This document shows, piece after piece, positions 26,911 through 34,020 of a stretch of 53,958 nt of DNA (positions are counted from its first letter, which is position 1; every line of letters begins with the position of its first letter). A model generated the notes under the pieces. It was not told where the DNA came from, did not search any database, and was given only the letters and a program-made list of their open reading frames with translations. The position numbers were made by a program, and so were the translations under genes. The stretch comes from an uncultured archaeon (GTDB lineage Archaea > Nanobdellota > Nanobdellia > Woesearchaeales > CAIVOO01): contig CAIVED010000014.1 in assembly GCA_903904885.1 (NCBI GenBank), positions 1 to 53,958 on the forward strand. The letters are read 5' to 3'.

Positions 26911-26920
26911 TATTTATATG
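26911..26920 (-). promoter_or_regulatory. TATA box for the type II membrane protein
   Basis: Minus-strand CATATAAATA starts 31 nt before the ATG at 26889. Confidence 0.65.
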
Positions 26921-26959
26921 CTTTTCTAATTTTTTTTAGTACTGTGAAATAACGAAAAC

Positions 26960-26968
26960 TTTAAAAAG
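26960..26968 (+). promoter_or_regulatory. TATA box for the Cys-rich secreted protein
   Basis: CTTTAAAAA begins 30 nt before the ATG at 26990. Confidence 0.65.
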
Positions 26969-26989
26969 AATAGCCTATTTAAAAGGCCC

Positions 26990-27865
26990 ATGAAATGGGG
27001 AATAGTCGTTTTTCTGGCAGTTCTGCTAGCCATGCCAATGGCATTTGCAGGAGATGTAATATTCACCAACCTTAAGGGAAGCTGCAATTCTGACGGAAGC
27101 GCCCTGGTCTCAATGATACATGACGGAAGCCCTATTAAAGAAAGCGATATTGAGATAACATCAAATTTCACTGAAACCGATGCCATATCAAATGTTGATG
27201 GCCGCTGGCTGACCGGGGGGGAAAACCAAGCATATATTTATTACTCCCCAAGCCAGGTCTTGTTTAATTCGAGCCCGGGCCAGTTCTCCAAAAAAGGGGA
27301 ATATGAGATACATTTTTTATTCTTCCAAAAAAGCCAGGATTACGCAAAAACTGACGTGTCCCTGCGAATAAGCTGCCCCGGAATGCCTTGCAATAACAAT
27401 TATGAATGCGATTTTGATTCTGAATGCTCGGATGGCCTGTGCCAGCCATTAAACTGCAGGAGCAACGAGTTCATAGAATTCCACCAGTGCACTCCCAAAT
27501 GCAATGATTTCAAGCCCTGCACAATTGACAGGTATGAAAGCGGCAGATGCGTTTATTCGAGGAATGATAGCTGCTGCGGCGAGGACAAGGACTGCAGCTC
27601 AGGCAGCGCCTGCATTGTTGACAAATGCGCAAATGGCCAGTGCGTCCACAGCCCTATTGTCTGCGAGTCTGCAAAGGACAGCTGCGTTACTTCAAAATGC
27701 GTTGAAACAAAGGGCTGCATTTACGAAACAGACGAGAGCTGCCTTGCAAACGAGAATGAAAAAAGGGACTATTTAATTGTGATTGGGCAGCCGAAAGTGT
27801 ACACACAGCCGCTTTTGCCGAGAATATTCTCTGCAATTGGGGATTTCTTTAGGAATTTGTTTTAG
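26990..27865 (+). CDS. Secreted Cys-rich protein
   Basis: A 291-aa protein with a classical signal peptide (MKWGIVVFLAVLLAMPMAFA, cleavage probably before Gly21). An N-terminal beta domain of about 110 residues is followed by about 120 residues of dense, regularly spaced Cys (CNNNYECDFDSECSDGLC, CCGEDKDCSSGSACIVDKC), the pattern of small disulfide-knot repeats such as EGF- or disintegrin-like modules. The exact class cannot be fixed by eye. It ends in an amphipathic helix (LPRIFSAIGDFFRNLF) that could attach to membrane. The many disulfides fit export, and a thioredoxin-like domain is encoded in the surface protein at 40006. It is leaderless. Confidence 0.82.
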   Translation: MKWGIVVFLAVLLAMPMAFAGDVIFTNLKGSCNSDGSALVSMIHDGSPIKESDIEITSNFTETDAISNVDGRWLTGGENQAYIYYSPSQVLFNSSPGQFSKKGEYEIHFLFFQKSQDYAKTDVSLRISCPGMPCNNNYECDFDSECSDGLCQPLNCRSNEFIEFHQCTPKCNDFKPCTIDRYESGRCVYSRNDSCCGEDKDCSSGSACIVDKCANGQCVHSPIVCESAKDSCVTSKCVETKGCIYETDESCLANENEKRDYLIVIGQPKVYTQPLLPRIFSAIGDFFRNLF

Positions 27866-27870
27866 CAAAG

Positions 27871-27879
27871 ATTATAAAT
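27871..27879 (+). promoter_or_regulatory. TATA box for the small helical regulator
   Basis: ATTATAAAT begins 30 nt before the ATG at 27901. Confidence 0.65.
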
Positions 27880-27900
27880 TCTGATTAATAATCACTGCAC

Positions 27901-28347
27901 ATGGCACACAGGGAAACACCAATTTCTGAAATTACATTGAGGCGATATGAAAAGCCCTATGCTTCAAACAAGAGGGATTTGCTGAAAAAAGCCTGCCTTT
28001 CCCTCGGGCTTTTGAATCCCGGCGATTCTAGGGATGTGGTTGTTGACATTCTTTACATTCTTCTGGAAGCAAAAAAGGAGCTGAATGCCCTGGAGATTGT
28101 GAAAAATGTGATTCAATTGCGAAAAAACGAGAATCTTGAGAATGCCGGGACAGCACCTTCAAACATCCGAAGGCAAATCAGAAGATTGAGAGCAATATAT
28201 TTGGTTGAAAAAATCAAAAACAGATACCAAATAACCGAAAACATGAAACTGACAGAGATATTCGACGAGAAAATCCAGGGAATTCTGCTGAAAACAATTT
28301 CTTCGAGAGTGAGGGAATATTTAGAAAAGGTTGAGAAGGAGTTTTGA
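27901..28347 (+). CDS. Probable winged-helix regulator
   Basis: A 148-aa basic, all-helical soluble protein. Residues about 25-60 (LLKKACLSLGLLNPGDSRDVVVDILYILLEAK) and 62-115 (ELNALEIVKNV... SNIRRQIRRLRAIYLVEK) read as a winged helix, with SNIRRQIRRLR as candidate recognition helix and YLVEKIKNRYQIT as wing. A helical C-terminal tail could be a dimer interface. It has its own promoter and ends 3 nt before the convergent surface gene. In this position it may regulate the adhesin array, but that rests on proximity only. Confidence 0.6.
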   Translation: MAHRETPISEITLRRYEKPYASNKRDLLKKACLSLGLLNPGDSRDVVVDILYILLEAKKELNALEIVKNVIQLRKNENLENAGTAPSNIRRQIRRLRAIYLVEKIKNRYQITENMKLTEIFDEKIQGILLKTISSRVREYLEKVEKEF

Positions 28348-28349
28348 GC

Positions 28350-29987
28350 CTATTTGTACCAGATTTCCCAATTCCACTGACTGGTAAATGATGACCAGTC
28401 CGCTGTTTCGACTTTTAATGAAGTTAGATCCCCTGTCCAATGAGTGGAAGTTTCATAAATGCAAAATACTGTACCATAAGGTTCCCCGCATTTCCCAGGA
28501 TAACCTGGGTTGGGTGTCAGACCCGTTAGGTCAGGGCATCCTACCATAAGTTTGCCATTTATATACAACTGCGCCCAGTTATGCCCATCCTTTCCTCCTC
28601 CTGGGCTCAAGTCAGCGGATACTTTGTTTAGAGTTCCGCTTGAATAATAAAAATCAGTACATTTTGAACTCTTTGACCCCCCGTTTATCACACTTCTGCC
28701 ATCCCCCCCAACACCGTAAAAATCATTATAATTCTTTACCTTGAATAAAATTTTTTTTGGTTGGTCAGTTGGCCAGTCAAATTTTCCAAAATTCATTCTT
28801 TCAGGGTCTGAATAAGCAGAACTTAAAACATAACTAACCCCTGATGGACCAATAGTAGTTAGACCCTCTTCACTCTCTTCCGAGGCCTCAAGCAATAATT
28901 TCCATCCACTATCCGGCCAGCTGTCTCTTGGCTCGCCTCCGAGGGTTAGATTGCCTGTTACAGTCATGTTAATAACCGTAATGTTTTTAACAGTCAGGAG
29001 GTTAGAAATATTAACATTCCAAGGAAAACTAAAATTCCCTCCACCAACATTCACCCCAAAAGTCCCCGCAGTTATATTCACCGCACTAAGATTGGAAACA
29101 TTGGAAGGCCATTCATCCCGTGGAATTCCGCCAAGAGTCATGTTCCCCTTCACAGTCATGTTAATCACAGTTATATTTTTGGCAAGAAGATAATTAGAAA
29201 CATTAGCATCCGCCACACTAATATTTCTCGCAACAACCCTGTCATCAACAGTCAAATTCCCGGCAGAAAGATTAGCTACGGAAGCATTTGGAACAGTCAA
29301 TCTCGTATCAACTGAAAGATTATCAGGAAAAGTATAATCTCCGTTTCCAAAAGTGCCATTTGTTATGTTGCGTGCAGGCAGCTGGGACACTACCGCTACA
29401 GAAGGCCAACTATCCCTTGGCTTACCCCCAAGAGTTAGGTTGCCCGTTACATTAGTGTTGTTCGCAACCAAATCACCATCAATGTGAACATTTCCTGCAC
29501 CGCCAGAAATCCACAAACCGGTTGTTGAACTATAATCTATATGGGGCTTTAACGGATCCCTGGATGAACTCATCCACCAAATACCATTATTGGGCGCATC
29601 ATTAGGAAAATACAAAATCGAGGGAAAACCAAAATTCCCATCTACAAAATTATCACCAAAAATCCCTGCAGTTATATTTGCAGCACTGAGATTAGAAACA
29701 TTTGGAGGCCATTCATCCCTTGGAACCCCACCAAGAATTATATAACCTGTGGCATTCAGATCTTTTGTTGTTATTTTCTTGCTAACATTCAAATCCCCGC
29801 TAACATTCAAATGCCCAGGAAAACCAAAATTTCCTGCACCGAAAGTCCCAGGCCCGGTCTCATTTGCACCATGACCAACATGAGTTATTGGATTAACATA
29901 GGCAGCAACCCCAGCAACAAACAGCACAGAAACAAATACAACCAAAAACACCAAATGCCTCTTCTCAATGTGAATATGAATGTCCAT
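28350..29987 (-). CDS. Modular surface protein, paralogue D (GGxPRxxWP family), longest copy
   Basis: A 545-aa family member starting at ATG 29987 (MDIHIHIEKRHLVFLVV), which lies 31 nt from the TATA box; the open frame extends 7 codons further. After the anchor and YVNPITHVGHGANETGPGTFG come at least four shaft units: FGFPGHLNVSG, then NLTLGGKPRDSWP, MTLGGIPRDEWP, NLTLGGEPRDSWP and related segments, each separated by NVS/NIT-rich strands. The last 185 residues are a separate tip domain, starting at GWKLLLEASEE, with four Cys (KCTDFYY, GCPDLT, KCGEPYG, VFCIYE). The tip is not recognised. The shaft looks like a trimeric tail-fibre or pilin-like stalk. Confidence 0.85.
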   Translation of the reverse strand: MDIHIHIEKRHLVFLVVFVSVLFVAGVAAYVNPITHVGHGANETGPGTFGAGNFGFPGHLNVSGDLNVSKKITTKDLNATGYIILGGVPRDEWPPNVSNLSAANITAGIFGDNFVDGNFGFPSILYFPNDAPNNGIWWMSSSRDPLKPHIDYSSTTGLWISGGAGNVHIDGDLVANNTNVTGNLTLGGKPRDSWPSVAVVSQLPARNITNGTFGNGDYTFPDNLSVDTRLTVPNASVANLSAGNLTVDDRVVARNISVADANVSNYLLAKNITVINMTVKGNMTLGGIPRDEWPSNVSNLSAVNITAGTFGVNVGGGNFSFPWNVNISNLLTVKNITVINMTVTGNLTLGGEPRDSWPDSGWKLLLEASEESEEGLTTIGPSGVSYVLSSAYSDPERMNFGKFDWPTDQPKKILFKVKNYNDFYGVGGDGRSVINGGSKSSKCTDFYYSSGTLNKVSADLSPGGGKDGHNWAQLYINGKLMVGCPDLTGLTPNPGYPGKCGEPYGTVFCIYETSTHWTGDLTSLKVETADWSSFTSQWNWEIWYK

Positions 29988-30008
29988 ACAGCATATAAAA
30001 TAAGCCAC

Positions 30009-30018
30009 AAATTATAAA
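30009..30018 (-). promoter_or_regulatory. TATA box for paralogue D
   Basis: Minus-strand GTTTATAATT starts 31 nt before the ATG at 29987 and helps choose that start over 30008. Confidence 0.65.
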
Positions 30019-30037
30019 CTTTACTCTCAAAAAAGAA

Positions 30038-31213
30038 TCATTTCTCGCAGACAACGCAGCGGCTGACAACGTTTCTAGCATCATTTTCAGTCGAATATGT
30101 CGCTGCAGCAGCGTATGCATCCTTTGCTACAACCCACCCCGCAAGGTCCACAGGGGATGAATACCAACAGCCGTCATATGTGTTGACATCAACAGCCAAT
30201 CGCGAGCATTCCGTAAACGGCAGCCTTTTAAACTTAGGAAGGCAAGAACCAGGACTGCCTAATCCCTGATCAGCAGTATAAGCTGCTCCCCAATATCCTG
30301 TTGTAAGAGCCAGGCTATAACCATCCCAAAGTTCTTTCCAACCTGCAGGACATGTAGGAGTTGTTGTTGTCTGGCTGTGCTTAACTAAAACTGCTGCCCC
30401 GACTTTTTCACAAACATTGCACTTGCTGATACCATTGGTGTCTTTTGTTATTGAAGGAGGAGGAGGATTATCAACATTAATCAGCCAGTCACTATAGTCT
30501 TGAGGAGATACATAATAACAAGTACCTGACATTTGACATTCCAACAAAAAGCCTGGCCTAAATTCGCTGACGCATGAATCAGAAGTTCCCAAGTCTGCAG
30601 TATAAACTGAGGTAAGTAAAACCGATGCTGACACCAGACTATATCCTGTCCACAAAGAATCCCAGCCAGCAGGACAATCAGGAACAGAACTGGTCTGGCT
30701 GTGCACTGCAATAACAGTTGTGCCAGGCCAACTATCTCTTAGCTCGCCACCAAGAGTTATGTTCCTGGTTACATTAAGGTTTTTAGTAGTTATATTATTC
30801 AAGACATTCAAATTCTGATTAACAGTCACATCGCTCATAAGAAGAATAGGGTAACCATCGCTGCCAGAACTAATCAACAAACCTGAGCCAACAGCATAAA
30901 AAATGAATGGAAATGTAGCTTGCCTTGTTGCGCCCCAGAAGATTCCATTATGCCCTCCATCACCCGGAAAAAATAATGTATTTGTAATATTCAAATTCCC
31001 AGGAAAACCAAAATTCCCCCCGCCAAATGCTGACCCAAAGGTTCCACTCAAAACCTTCGATGCAGAAACATTCATTATCTCATTATCACTATGGCCCATA
31101 ACCGCAGGGGTATAAGAAGACTGATAGGCAGAAACCCCAACAACAAACAGCACAGAAACAAATACAATCAAAAAAACAAAGTGCCTCTTCTCAAAATTCA
31201 AAATTACCTGCAT
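30038..31213 (-). CDS. Modular surface protein, paralogue C, with a tandem collagen IV NC1 (C4) domain
   Basis: A 391-aa protein. Residues 1-40 are the family anchor (MQVILNFEKRHFVFL), then GHSDNEIMNVSASKV, GGGNFGFPGNLNIT and NITLGGELRDSWP. Residues 171-391 are two successive C4 subdomains. Subdomain 1 has HSQTSSVPDCPAGW, LWTGYSL, SDSCVSEFRPGFLLEC, GTCYYVSPQDYSDWL and KCNVCEK. Subdomain 2 from 279 has HSQTTTTPTCPAGW, LWDGYSL, GSPGSCLPKF, PFTEC, GCWYSS and RCVVCEK. Each carries the six Cys of the animal NC1 half-domain, twelve in all, at about the family's 110-residue spacing. In animals NC1 trimerises and crosslinks collagen IV. There are no Gly-X-Y repeats here. The start at 31213 follows the TATA box; an upstream extension is read through from the methyltransferase end. 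Confidence 0.9.
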   Translation of the reverse strand: MQVILNFEKRHFVFLIVFVSVLFVVGVSAYQSSYTPAVMGHSDNEIMNVSASKVLSGTFGSAFGGGNFGFPGNLNITNTLFFPGDGGHNGIFWGATRQATFPFIFYAVGSGLLISSGSDGYPILLMSDVTVNQNLNVLNNITTKNLNVTRNITLGGELRDSWPGTTVIAVHSQTSSVPDCPAGWDSLWTGYSLVSASVLLTSVYTADLGTSDSCVSEFRPGFLLECQMSGTCYYVSPQDYSDWLINVDNPPPPSITKDTNGISKCNVCEKVGAAVLVKHSQTTTTPTCPAGWKELWDGYSLALTTGYWGAAYTADQGLGSPGSCLPKFKRLPFTECSRLAVDVNTYDGCWYSSPVDLAGWVVAKDAYAAAATYSTENDARNVVSRCVVCEK

Positions 31214-31234
31214 GGATGAATATTTTTTTATGAG

Positions 31235-31243
31235 ATTATAAAG
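31235..31243 (-). promoter_or_regulatory. TATA box for paralogue C
   Basis: Minus-strand CTTTATAAT starts 30 nt before the ATG at 31213 and lies only a few nt after the methyltransferase stop. The same stop-to-TATA junction is copied at 32838-32860. Confidence 0.65.
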
Positions 31244-31250
31244 TTTTCCC

Positions 31251-32006
31251 TCACTTCCTCGCCACAACAAGCCAGTCCCAGATTGGCTTTTCGTCGGGGA
31301 AGAATGCATCCGGATTCCCAAATGCGTCCCAGGAATAGTAAAGCTTGCTTATCCTTATTTTTTTGAATCCGGCTTTTCTCAGGCGGTATTCTATTTCAAA
31401 TTCGTAGAAGTGCTTCTGCCTGTTGCCGTCCTCGTTGATGAAGCCCAAAAGGAAATCATAGTCCTTGCTGTCGAGTATAGCCTTGGTTTTTCTGACTGCA
31501 GCCCTCGTTGGGTTTGTCTTGAGCTCCCGCTCGTAGACAAGCATCGCGGCATAGAGCGCATATTCTATTGAGGGCAGAACCCCAACCAAAACTCCCCTTT
31601 CTTTCAGGGCATCATAAATATTCCCTATCACCCGGTTAACCTGCTTCACTGACGGAGAAATTATTGAATTAACCGTAACAATGACATTAAAATGATTTTT
31701 GTAGTTCAGCCTGCGCATGTCCTTTCTCCGGTAGATGACATTCTTGAATTTGGAGTTCATTCTCTTCGCAGTATTGACCATACCTTGAGAATAGTCAGTG
31801 GAGTAAACCCTCTTGAAATTCTCAGAGAGAAACGGCACAAGCAATCCAATTCCGCAGCCGAGCTCAAGCACAGACCTTCTCTTGCTCGCAAACCTCCCTA
31901 TTGCACGCCGTATTATCCTTGCGGCATTGTCGTCAGAAAAAGGGCTCAATACATTCTCGAAATATTTCTTTTTTGTTGAGATCTCGTCCCAGGCCTTGTC
32001 TTTCAT
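31251..32006 (-). CDS. Class I SAM-dependent methyltransferase
   Basis: A 251-aa Rossmann-fold methyltransferase. Motif I is VLELGCGIGLLVPF near residues 41-54, motif II ends in VYSTDYSQGM, and the post-motif regions are NVIYRRKDMRRLNY and NVIVTVNSIISPS. The C-terminal part (FYEFEIEYRLRKAGFKKI) is a typical cap. The substrate is unknown; because it lies inside the adhesin array, a glycan, lipid or protein N-terminus at the surface is possible. Its last 15 codons, starting PDEKPIWDWLV, are copied at 32854-32901. A TATA-like box lies 34 nt upstream. Confidence 0.88.
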   Translation of the reverse strand: MKDKAWDEISTKKKYFENVLSPFSDDNAARIIRRAIGRFASKRRSVLELGCGIGLLVPFLSENFKRVYSTDYSQGMVNTAKRMNSKFKNVIYRRKDMRRLNYKNHFNVIVTVNSIISPSVKQVNRVIGNIYDALKERGVLVGVLPSIEYALYAAMLVYERELKTNPTRAAVRKTKAILDSKDYDFLLGFINEDGNRQKHFYEFEIEYRLRKAGFKKIRISKLYYSWDAFGNPDAFFPDEKPIWDWLVVARK

Positions 32007-32032
32007 TTCTGATATGGGAGAATGCTAAATTG

Positions 32033-32040
32033 TTTTAAAA
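32033..32040 (-). promoter_or_regulatory. TATA-like box for the methyltransferase
   Basis: TTTTAAAA lies 27-34 nt before the ATG at 32006; slightly wider spacing than its neighbours. Confidence 0.45.
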
Positions 32041-32106
32041 TGTTTTGGTTTGGAATGGGAAATGAATGGAAAACTATAACTATTGTTTCAAAAAGAAATA
32101 AGACGC

Positions 32107-32817
32107 TCATTTAAAACAAGCAAAAACACTGCCCCTTAACTTGGTCGCAGCATCACACACAGCTTCTACGCTAAGAGTATTTTGATTGTGTACCTCGCAA
32201 TAACCATCTCCTCCAGCTGAATTTCCTGTCATAATCATGATCATTGCACCTGGGGGGTAGTCGGGGGGCCGACAACTACAAGTTCCACCCACACTACCCC
32301 CAGCTACCTCGCAACTGCCCACATAAAGTGAAGACATAGACGGCCAGCTGGTTCTGCAATCATTGCCAAAGCAAAGATTAGGAGCTGATACGCTCAACTT
32401 AGCAATAGCCTGTCCAATCTGAGTAACCCTGAAAATTTCCTGGGCAAATGCATGATCAACAAGCCTAAAATTTCCATTAATATTCTGCAGGTGTATATTC
32501 TGTGCGGGATTGACACCGTTAAGTCTCAAAACTTCGCCTTCCCCTTCTCGCCACCAAAAAGTTGCAGCACCATTATTCGCATACAAATTGCCAACCGCCC
32601 ACACATTGCCATTCACACCAAAATTGCCATTCACATTCAAATTGCCAGGAAAAACATAATCCCCTGCGCCGAAAGTCCCAGGACCTGTCTCGTTTGCAGG
32701 ATGGCCAACATGAGTCACCGGATTAACATAAGCAGAAACACCGACCACAAAAAGAATGCAAGCAAGAACAACCAAAAACACCAAATGCCTCTTCTCAAAA
32801 TTCAAGACTACCTGCAT
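32107..32817 (-). CDS. Modular surface protein, paralogue B (GGxPRxxWP family)
   Basis: A 236-aa copy. The anchor MQVVLNFEKRHLVFLVV is almost identical in DNA to paralogue C, followed by YVNPVTHVGHPANETGPGTFG, the variant shared with copies A and D, so this gene is a mosaic of the two N-terminal types. A short shaft (NLNVNGNFGVNGNVWAVG) leads to a globular part (WWREGEGEVLRLNGVN) like that in copy A, and a tip of about 75 residues with six Cys (GSCEVAGG, GTCSCRPP, YCEVHN, AVCDAA, FACFK). It is leaderless. Probably surface-exposed, by inference. Confidence 0.84.
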   Translation of the reverse strand: MQVVLNFEKRHLVFLVVLACILFVVGVSAYVNPVTHVGHPANETGPGTFGAGDYVFPGNLNVNGNFGVNGNVWAVGNLYANNGAATFWWREGEGEVLRLNGVNPAQNIHLQNINGNFRLVDHAFAQEIFRVTQIGQAIAKLSVSAPNLCFGNDCRTSWPSMSSLYVGSCEVAGGSVGGTCSCRPPDYPPGAMIMIMTGNSAGGDGYCEVHNQNTLSVEAVCDAATKLRGSVFACFK

Positions 32818-32837
32818 GGATGAATATTTGTTTATTA

Positions 32838-32847
32838 GAATATAAAG
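32838..32847 (-). promoter_or_regulatory. TATA box for paralogue B
   Basis: Minus-strand CTTTATATTC starts 30 nt before the ATG at 32817 and directly follows the methyltransferase remnant. Confidence 0.65.
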
Positions 32848-32853
32848 TTTTCC

Positions 32854-32901
32854 TCATTTTCTCGCAATAACCAGCCAGTCCCAGATTGGCTTTTCGTCCG
32901 G
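32854..32901 (-). pseudogene. 3' remnant of a duplicated methyltransferase gene
   Basis: The last 15 codons plus stop encode PDEKPIWDWLVIARK, against PDEKPIWDWLVVARK at the end of the intact methyltransferase (31251). Homology continues through the stop codon and the AAAACTTTATA promoter of the next paralogue in both places. The rest of the gene is gone; upstream sequence belongs to paralogue A's end. It is a scar of segmental duplication followed by deletion. Confidence 0.8.
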
Positions 32902-32947
32902 TAAATATATTGGAAAAATTCTGCAGCGAGGATTTATTATCTTGCGC

Positions 32948-33793
32948 TCATAGTGTACAACAATACATTTTGTCAACTTCTGGATGATCCTGGTAATCAT
33001 AACGCTGGGTCCATTCCCAAGGTTCTTCATAGTGTATCCCTGCCATAAACTGGCCATTAGGGCATGTCTGATAAAAAGTATTTGGAACAGCGTCTATCCA
33101 TGCACAACTAAACCATCCATTATTAGAAACCTTGAGGTCTCCATCAATTACCGTGCTCCCGCTAACATACAGGTTCCCAGAATTCCTCAGGGCCCCCGTA
33201 ACTACCGTTCCTCCGGCATACTCACCACCAAAATTCAAATAGAGCGTATCTCCTGAATTTTCACTCGCCCCCACCAGCGCCAGGTTTCTGTCATCTCCTT
33301 CTGCAGTTGAAGCGCCTCCTTGAATCCAGACATCATGATACCCATTGTTAATATTCTGGAGTATTGGCCCGCCTACACGTAATGTGCCATCCTGAGCAAA
33401 ACTAAATTCCTTATTCCAGGCATCATTAACAATTCTGAAGTATCCATTAGTATTCAGCAAGTGCACAGCCGGTCCACTGGCACCAGCCAAACTCAGAACT
33501 TCTCCTGAACCATCTATCCAAGAAAAAGTTGCACGACCATTATTCGCATTCAAATTGCCAGTAGCCCACAAATTGCCATTCACGCCCAAATCGCGATTCA
33601 CATACAAATTGCCAGGAAAACCAAAAATATCAGAAGAAGTCCCACCGAAAGTCCCAGGACCTGTCTCGCTTGCAGGATGGCCAACTTTTGTTGTCGGGTT
33701 CACATAAGCAGAAACACCAACCACAAAAAGAACGCAAACAAGGACGACCAAAAACACCAAATTCCTCTTCTCTATATGAATATGGATGTCCAT
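32948..33793 (-). CDS. Modular surface protein, paralogue A (GGxPRxxWP family)
   Basis: A 281-aa copy starting MDIHIHIEKRNLVFLVV, the anchor type of paralogue D, then YVNPTTKVGHPASETGPGTFG and SSDIFGFPGNLYVNRDLGVNG. The middle part (FSWIDGSGEVLSLAGASG, VHLLNTNGYFRIVNDAW) matches copy B. A longer shaft with SGNLYVSGSTVIDGDLKV ends in a tip of about 55 residues with four Cys (WFSCAWID, FYQTCPNGQF, MYCCTL). It lacks the LGGxPRxxWP unit itself. It is leaderless from 33815-33824. It is the upstream end of the array, divergent from the tRNA. Confidence 0.83.
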   Translation of the reverse strand: MDIHIHIEKRNLVFLVVLVCVLFVVGVSAYVNPTTKVGHPASETGPGTFGGTSSDIFGFPGNLYVNRDLGVNGNLWATGNLNANNGRATFSWIDGSGEVLSLAGASGPAVHLLNTNGYFRIVNDAWNKEFSFAQDGTLRVGGPILQNINNGYHDVWIQGGASTAEGDDRNLALVGASENSGDTLYLNFGGEYAGGTVVTGALRNSGNLYVSGSTVIDGDLKVSNNGWFSCAWIDAVPNTFYQTCPNGQFMAGIHYEEPWEWTQRYDYQDHPEVDKMYCCTL

Positions 33794-33814
33794 AAAATAG
33801 ATAAGTTTTTTAAT

Positions 33815-33824
33815 TGGTTATAAA
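33815..33824 (-). promoter_or_regulatory. TATA box for paralogue A, overlapping the tRNA promoter region
   Basis: Minus-strand GTTTATAACC starts 31 nt before the ATG at 33793. It lies 15-24 nt before the divergent tRNA, whose own TATA may be the T/A run at 33805-33813. Confidence 0.6.
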
Positions 33825-33838
33825 CTTTTTCCTTGTAT

Positions 33839-33993
33839 GCGAGGGTGCCGGAGTGGTCAAACGGGATAGAAGACTAAAAGTCTGTCCAAGCTTAGGTTGA
33901 CCATGGCGTAAAGGTGTAATGAGCCCTTTCGGCTGTGATTTTGAGACACCTATTAGCTTAGTGCTTACGCAGGTTCGAATCCTGTCCCTCGCA
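33839..33993 (+). tRNA. Class II tRNA (Leu-type), interrupted by a 66-nt insert
   Basis: The acceptor stem GCGAGGG (33839-33845) pairs fully with CCCTCGC (33986-33992), followed by discriminator A. A73 fits tRNA-Leu and not archaeal tRNA-Ser, which usually has G. The D arm is CCG/CGG with the loop GAGTGGTCAAA carrying GG. The T arm is GCAGG-TTCGAAT-CCTGT. Removing 66 nt bounded by the direct repeat AGCTTAG leaves AAGC-TTAGT-GCTT as a perfect variable arm and an 89-nt tRNA. The anticodon stem ATAGA/TCTGT closes a loop of ten rather than seven bases (AGACTAAAAG), so the anticodon cannot be fixed; UAA is likely. Pseudogene or unusual processing are alternatives. Confidence 0.85.
33896..33961 (+). 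other. 66-nt intervening sequence in the tRNA variable arm
   Basis: The exact ends are ambiguous by up to 7 nt because AGCTTAG occurs at both boundaries (33889-33895 and 33955-33961). The two AGCT copies can pair with each other, each followed by a TAG, which is the geometry of an archaeal bulge-helix-bulge splice site, though the inner intron helix is weak. The insert has its own AGGTGT/ACACCT stem enclosing AGCC-CTTTC-GGCT. The direct repeat also looks like a target-site duplication. Confidence 0.6.
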
Positions 33994-33996
33994 TTC

Positions 33997-34020
33997 ATTT
34001 TTATTTTGCAGATTTTTCTT
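33997..34020 (+). terminator. T-rich terminator after the tRNA
   Basis: Runs of T (TTTTTATTTT and TTTTTCTTT) follow the tRNA end directly, as expected for archaeal intrinsic termination. Confidence 0.45.

Noticed and set aside
30704-31213. Collagen triple helix in the C4 protein
   Set aside because: There are no Gly-X-Y repeats; the shaft is of the LGGxPRxxWP type.
31214-31321. 36-codon N-terminal extension of paralogue C
   Set aside because: It lies over the methyltransferase 3' end and the promoter; the family start at 31213 matches the TATA box spacing.
32903-33057. 67-aa minus-strand frame in front of the methyltransferase remnant
   Set aside because: Only its last 15 codons match the methyltransferase; the rest lies in another frame of paralogue A.
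28350-33793. Diversity-generating retroelement acting on the adhesin tips
   Set aside because: No reverse transcriptase or template repeat is in the window; block recombination explains the pattern.
33896-33961. Group I intron in the tRNA
   Set aside because: 66 nt is far too short for a group I core and the position is not the anticodon loop.
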